NCBI GenBank assembly: GCA_046704525.1
Contig: JBJKRS010000056.1
Coordinates: forward strand, 1-34,728
DNA length: 34,728 nt
DNA from: GCA-965745 sp046704525
GTDB taxonomy: Archaea; Thermoplasmatota; Thermoplasmata; Thermoplasmatales; Thermoplasmataceae
Direction of reading: 5' to 3'
Part shown: positions 32,652 through 34,728 of the stretch, piece after piece
Position numbering within the stretch: the stretch's first letter is position 1
How the letters are laid out: each line of letters begins with the position of its first letter
Notes under the pieces: model-generated
Seen by the model: the letters and a program-made list of their open reading frames with translations, nothing else
Told to the model about the DNA's origin: nothing
The model's database searches: none
Program-made: the position numbers and the translations under genes

Positions 32652-33113
32652 ATGGTCACACAGGATGCTTTCATTTCCGCCATCAAAGAAAGACTGCCCG
32701 GTGAGAGGAAGGTGCTTTTCAGGTATCTTTGCGAGAGGCTGCACGAAGTAAACAGTGACTACAACTGGGTTGGCATTTATGTCCTTAAGGGCAAGCAGCT
32801 TGTTCTGGACACGTTCCATGGGGAGAAGACCGAGCATGAGGTTATAAGCCTGGGTGACGGGCTTTGCAGCCAGGCGATAGTGACAAATGCAATAGTAAAT
32901 GAGCCTGACGTGAAAGGGAATTCAAAGTACCTGGCGTGCTTTCCGTCCACCAGGTCAGAGATAGTCGTGCCCATTCGTGATGGAGAAACGCCAATCGGAG
33001 AATTGGACATAGACTCTGACAGGGAGTCTGCATTCAGCCAAGAGGATGAGAAGTTCCTTGCGGAAATAGGCAGCCTGATAAGTTCGAGGGTCAGGGAATT
33101 ATACACCCCCTGA
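32652..33113 (+). CDS. GAF domain protein, free methionine-R-sulfoxide reductase candidate
   Basis: A 153-residue single GAF domain. WVGIYVLKGKQLVL, the GLCSQAIVTNAIVNEPDV segment and ACFPSTRSEIVVPIRDGETPIGELDIDS match the fRMsr (MsrC) family, which reduces free methionine-R-sulfoxide with thioredoxin. The two Cys that matter in that family are present: Cys96 (catalytic, in LACFPSTRSE) and Cys72 (resolving, in GLCSQA). The third Cys (94 in E. coli) is missing, which some relatives tolerate. A TATA-like TTAGTATAC near 32621-32632 lies about 25 bases before the ATG. The divergent CysRS gene is 186 bases away. Confidence 0.8.
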   Translation: MVTQDAFISAIKERLPGERKVLFRYLCERLHEVNSDYNWVGIYVLKGKQLVLDTFHGEKTEHEVISLGDGLCSQAIVTNAIVNEPDVKGNSKYLACFPSTRSEIVVPIRDGETPIGELDIDSDRESAFSQEDEKFLAEIGSLISSRVRELYTP

Positions 33114-33144
33114 AGAACCGGAAACAGATCTTCTGGGGATTGTA

Positions 33145-33717
33145 TCAAGAACGGATGAATTCTCTTACCGGCTCGCTTAGAAAATGAGAGCCGATTGATA
33201 GCACCCTCCCTTTTCCCAAGTCAATCACAGAGGCTGTTGCATTTCCCACCTCTATTCCTGCACTCTCGTATTCACCGAGGCCCAGATAACTGCAAAGGAA
33301 TGCCCTTATTGGATACGCGTGGGATACGAGTATGTACCTTCCTTCCATGGAAGAGACAAGCGATGAGAAACGGTCAATGTGTGATTCCCATGACTCCATA
33401 CCAAGTTCCCGATGCCGCTTCCGCGGTATTCCTGAAATCCTGAAGTTGTTAAGTGCCCCCATTCCGGACTCCCTGATCCTTTCGTCTGTGGTCATATCAA
33501 GGCTGAGTGTTCTGGATATGATCCCGGCAGACTCTACCGCCCTCTGCACCGGTGATGAGATTATCCCGTTGATACGTTCAGGCGGTATCTGTTCCGCAAG
33601 TTCCCTGATCTGCTGCCTCCCGGTTGCTGTGAGCGGGTAGCCAAGGTTGTCTGATGATATGATTCTCTGCACGTTCAGTGTGCTCTGACCATGCCGGACT
33701 AATATGACTGAATCCAT
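33145..33717 (-). CDS. Histidine phosphatase family protein (phosphoglycerate mutase-like)
   Basis: A 190-residue phosphatase of the RHG superfamily. The N-terminal VILVRHGQSTLN has the catalytic His, ISSPVQRAVESAGII is the second Arg motif, and ILVSHAYPIRAFL carries the second His. Substrate range in this family covers sugar phosphates, phosphoproteins and alpha-ribazole phosphate; nothing here decides. TTTTATAT (33741-33748, minus strand) is centred 28 bases before the ATG, so the message is probably leaderless. It converges with the GAF gene. Confidence 0.88.
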   Translation of the reverse strand: MDSVILVRHGQSTLNVQRIISSDNLGYPLTATGRQQIRELAEQIPPERINGIISSPVQRAVESAGIISRTLSLDMTTDERIRESGMGALNNFRISGIPRKRHRELGMESWESHIDRFSSLVSSMEGRYILVSHAYPIRAFLCSYLGLGEYESAGIEVGNATASVIDLGKGRVLSIGSHFLSEPVREFIRS

Positions 33718-33820
33718 CCTTTCAGCAATCAGAAGCAGAGATATAAAATGTGCAAGACCCCTTTGATTTCGTAAGATTGCCGACCCCGAAAGGAAACAAG
33801 GTTAATATTAGGACTTAATC

Positions 33821-34728
33821 ATGGATTGGGACAGGTTTATGGAAAAATTCACGAACAGACTTATTGATGAAAAGAGCCCATACCTTTTGCAGCATGCCCA
33901 CAATCCTGTTGACTGGTTCCCATGGTGCAAGGAGGCTTTTGAGAAGGCCGCAAAGGAGAGCAAACCAGTTTTCCTGAGCATTGGGTACTCGACGTGCCAC
34001 TGGTGCCATGTAATGGAGAAGGAGTCTTTCGAGGATGAAGAGGTTGCAAAAGAACTCAACGAGGCTTTTGTGTGCATCAAGGTAGACAGGGAGGAGAGGC
34101 CGGACCTTGACAGCACATACATGATTGTCAGCCAGATGATGACTGGTACCGGGGGCTGGCCGCTCAATATAATTATGACCCCGGAAAAGAAGCCTGTCTT
34201 TGCTCTCACATACATACCAAGAGAAAGCAGAAGAGGGATGATGGGAATCGTAGAACTCTCACGCGGCATAAGAGAGCTCTGGAAAGAGAATCGCGATGAG
34301 CTGGAGAGAAAGGCGGACGAGATCATCTCAAACATGAAACGTGTGGTGCGCAAGCAGAAGGGGGACATCATAAATGAGGAAACTCTTAAGGATGTCTTTG
34401 AGAGCCTCAAGAGAAACTATGATACAGAATTCGGAGGATTCGGAGGAGCCCCTAAGTTTCCATCGCCGCACAACCTGATCTTCCTGATGCGTTATTTCAA
34501 GAGGTACGGCGACAGAGAGAGCCTTGACATGGTGGAAAAGACTCTTCTCAAGATGAGGCTTGGGGGAGTTTACGACCAGGTGGGATTCGGTTTCCACCGT
34601 TACTCTACTGATGCTGGTTGGTTCGTCCCGCACTTCGAGAAGATGATCTATGACCAGGCTCTCCTCATGATGGCTTACACCGATGCTTTTGTTTTGACAG
34701 GCAACGACGTCTACAAGCACATAGTCGA
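33821..34728 (+). CDS. YyaL/DUF255 thioredoxin-fold protein (partial, 3' end outside window)
   Basis: The first 302 codons of a protein usually 600-700 residues long. The N-terminus has the family signature SPYLLQHAHNPVDWFPW, then FLSIGYSTCHWCHVMEKESF, with the CHWCH thioredoxin-like motif near residue 66, then VDREERPDLD and GTGGWPLNIIMTP. From about residue 200 the six-hairpin glycosidase-like domain begins (GGFGGAPKFP and GGVYDQVGFGFHRYSTD). The biochemical role of DUF255 proteins is not settled. Two starts are possible, ATG 33821 and ATG 33839; the TATA-like AATATTA near 33803-33810 does not decide between them. The gene runs off the right edge without any stop. Confidence 0.9.
   Translation, partial: MDWDRFMEKFTNRLIDEKSPYLLQHAHNPVDWFPWCKEAFEKAAKESKPVFLSIGYSTCHWCHVMEKESFEDEEVAKELNEAFVCIKVDREERPDLDSTYMIVSQMMTGTGGWPLNIIMTPEKKPVFALTYIPRESRRGMMGIVELSRGIRELWKENRDELERKADEIISNMKRVVRKQKGDIINEETLKDVFESLKRNYDTEFGGFGGAPKFPSPHNLIFLMRYFKRYGDRESLDMVEKTLLKMRLGGVYDQVGFGFHRYSTDAGWFVPHFEKMIYDQALLMMAYTDAFVLTGNDVYKHIV

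Noticed and set aside
32462..32686. Minus-strand frame upstream of CysRS
   Set aside because: No recognisable domain and no promoter for it; it covers the divergent promoter region of the CysRS and GAF genes.
33808..34410. Minus-strand open frame of 200 codons
   Set aside because: Antisense to the YyaL-type gene; the translation is Ser/Leu-rich without family features.
1..34728. CRISPR arrays, insertion sequences, attachment sites, phage genes
   Set aside because: I looked for repeated units, transposases and tRNA-end duplications and saw none; the decayed receptor gene has no visible terminal repeats.

Overview
The window reads as a chromosomal segment of a thermoacidophilic-type archaeon of the Thermoplasmata (Thermoplasmatales-like; I cannot fix the genus). 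The reasons are an archaeal-type ATP-dependent DNA ligase, archaeal LeuRS, archease, a pyruvoyl arginine decarboxylase, a single-OB-fold SSB with a Gly/Arg tail, a nicotinate phosphoribosyltransferase that closely matches the Thermoplasma type as I remember it, a tetraether lipid synthase, tRNAs without an encoded CCA end, and TATA-like boxes about 22-28 bases before many start codons, as expected for leaderless archaeal mRNAs. No plasmid, phage, insertion sequence or CRISPR signal was seen.

Layout. Positions 1-4500 are a transport region: an oligopeptide ABC permease (cut by the window edge) and its binding protein on the minus strand. Next comes a decayed second family-5 binding protein gene (5' end missing, frameshift near the 3' end), bracketed by two paralogous genes for small two-helix membrane proteins. 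Positions 4700-9000 are mostly plus strand: an SDR oxidoreductase, tRNA-Arg(GCG) on the minus strand, a small winged-helix-like protein, an MFS carrier directly followed by a BtuF-like metal-chelate-binding protein, and the SSB. Positions 8984-12751 are a minus-strand run TruA - MFS - DNA ligase. A 41-base divergent promoter separates TruA from a geranylgeranyl-reductase-like flavoprotein.

Positions 13768-16696 hold a divergent carbohydrate module: a fused class II aldolase/short-chain dehydrogenase and an LsrF-like class I aldolase/thiolase, with a perfect palindrome between them. Positions 16774-22495 are minus strand: radical SAM tetraether synthase (Tes), archease, PdaD and LeuRS, the last two overlapping as TGATG. 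A 0.5-kb non-coding stretch with three tandem stem-loops leads to tRNA-Gly(GCC). Then, on the plus strand, come a HIT hydrolase, a three-subunit proton-translocating transhydrogenase (PntAA-PntAB-PntB) and a B12-binding radical SAM protein that may be a GDGT ring synthase. On the minus strand the tightly packed set CysRS - nicotinamidase - nicotinate phosphoribosyltransferase - AlkD-like repair protein follows. The window ends with a GAF-type free methionine sulfoxide reductase candidate, a histidine phosphatase and the start of a YyaL/DUF255 thioredoxin-fold protein.

How the genes may work together. The clearest theme is membrane lipid maturation: a GGR-like flavoprotein (saturation), Tes (joining of two archaeols) and a Grs-like enzyme (ring formation), with a transhydrogenase that could turn the proton gradient of an acidophile into NADPH. 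A second theme is NAD metabolism (PncA-PncB salvage plus the transhydrogenase). A third is translation upkeep (LeuRS, CysRS, TruA, archease, and PdaD as a source of agmatine for tRNA-Ile2 agmatidine). Links between genes are inferred from family knowledge and gene order, not shown by the sequence.
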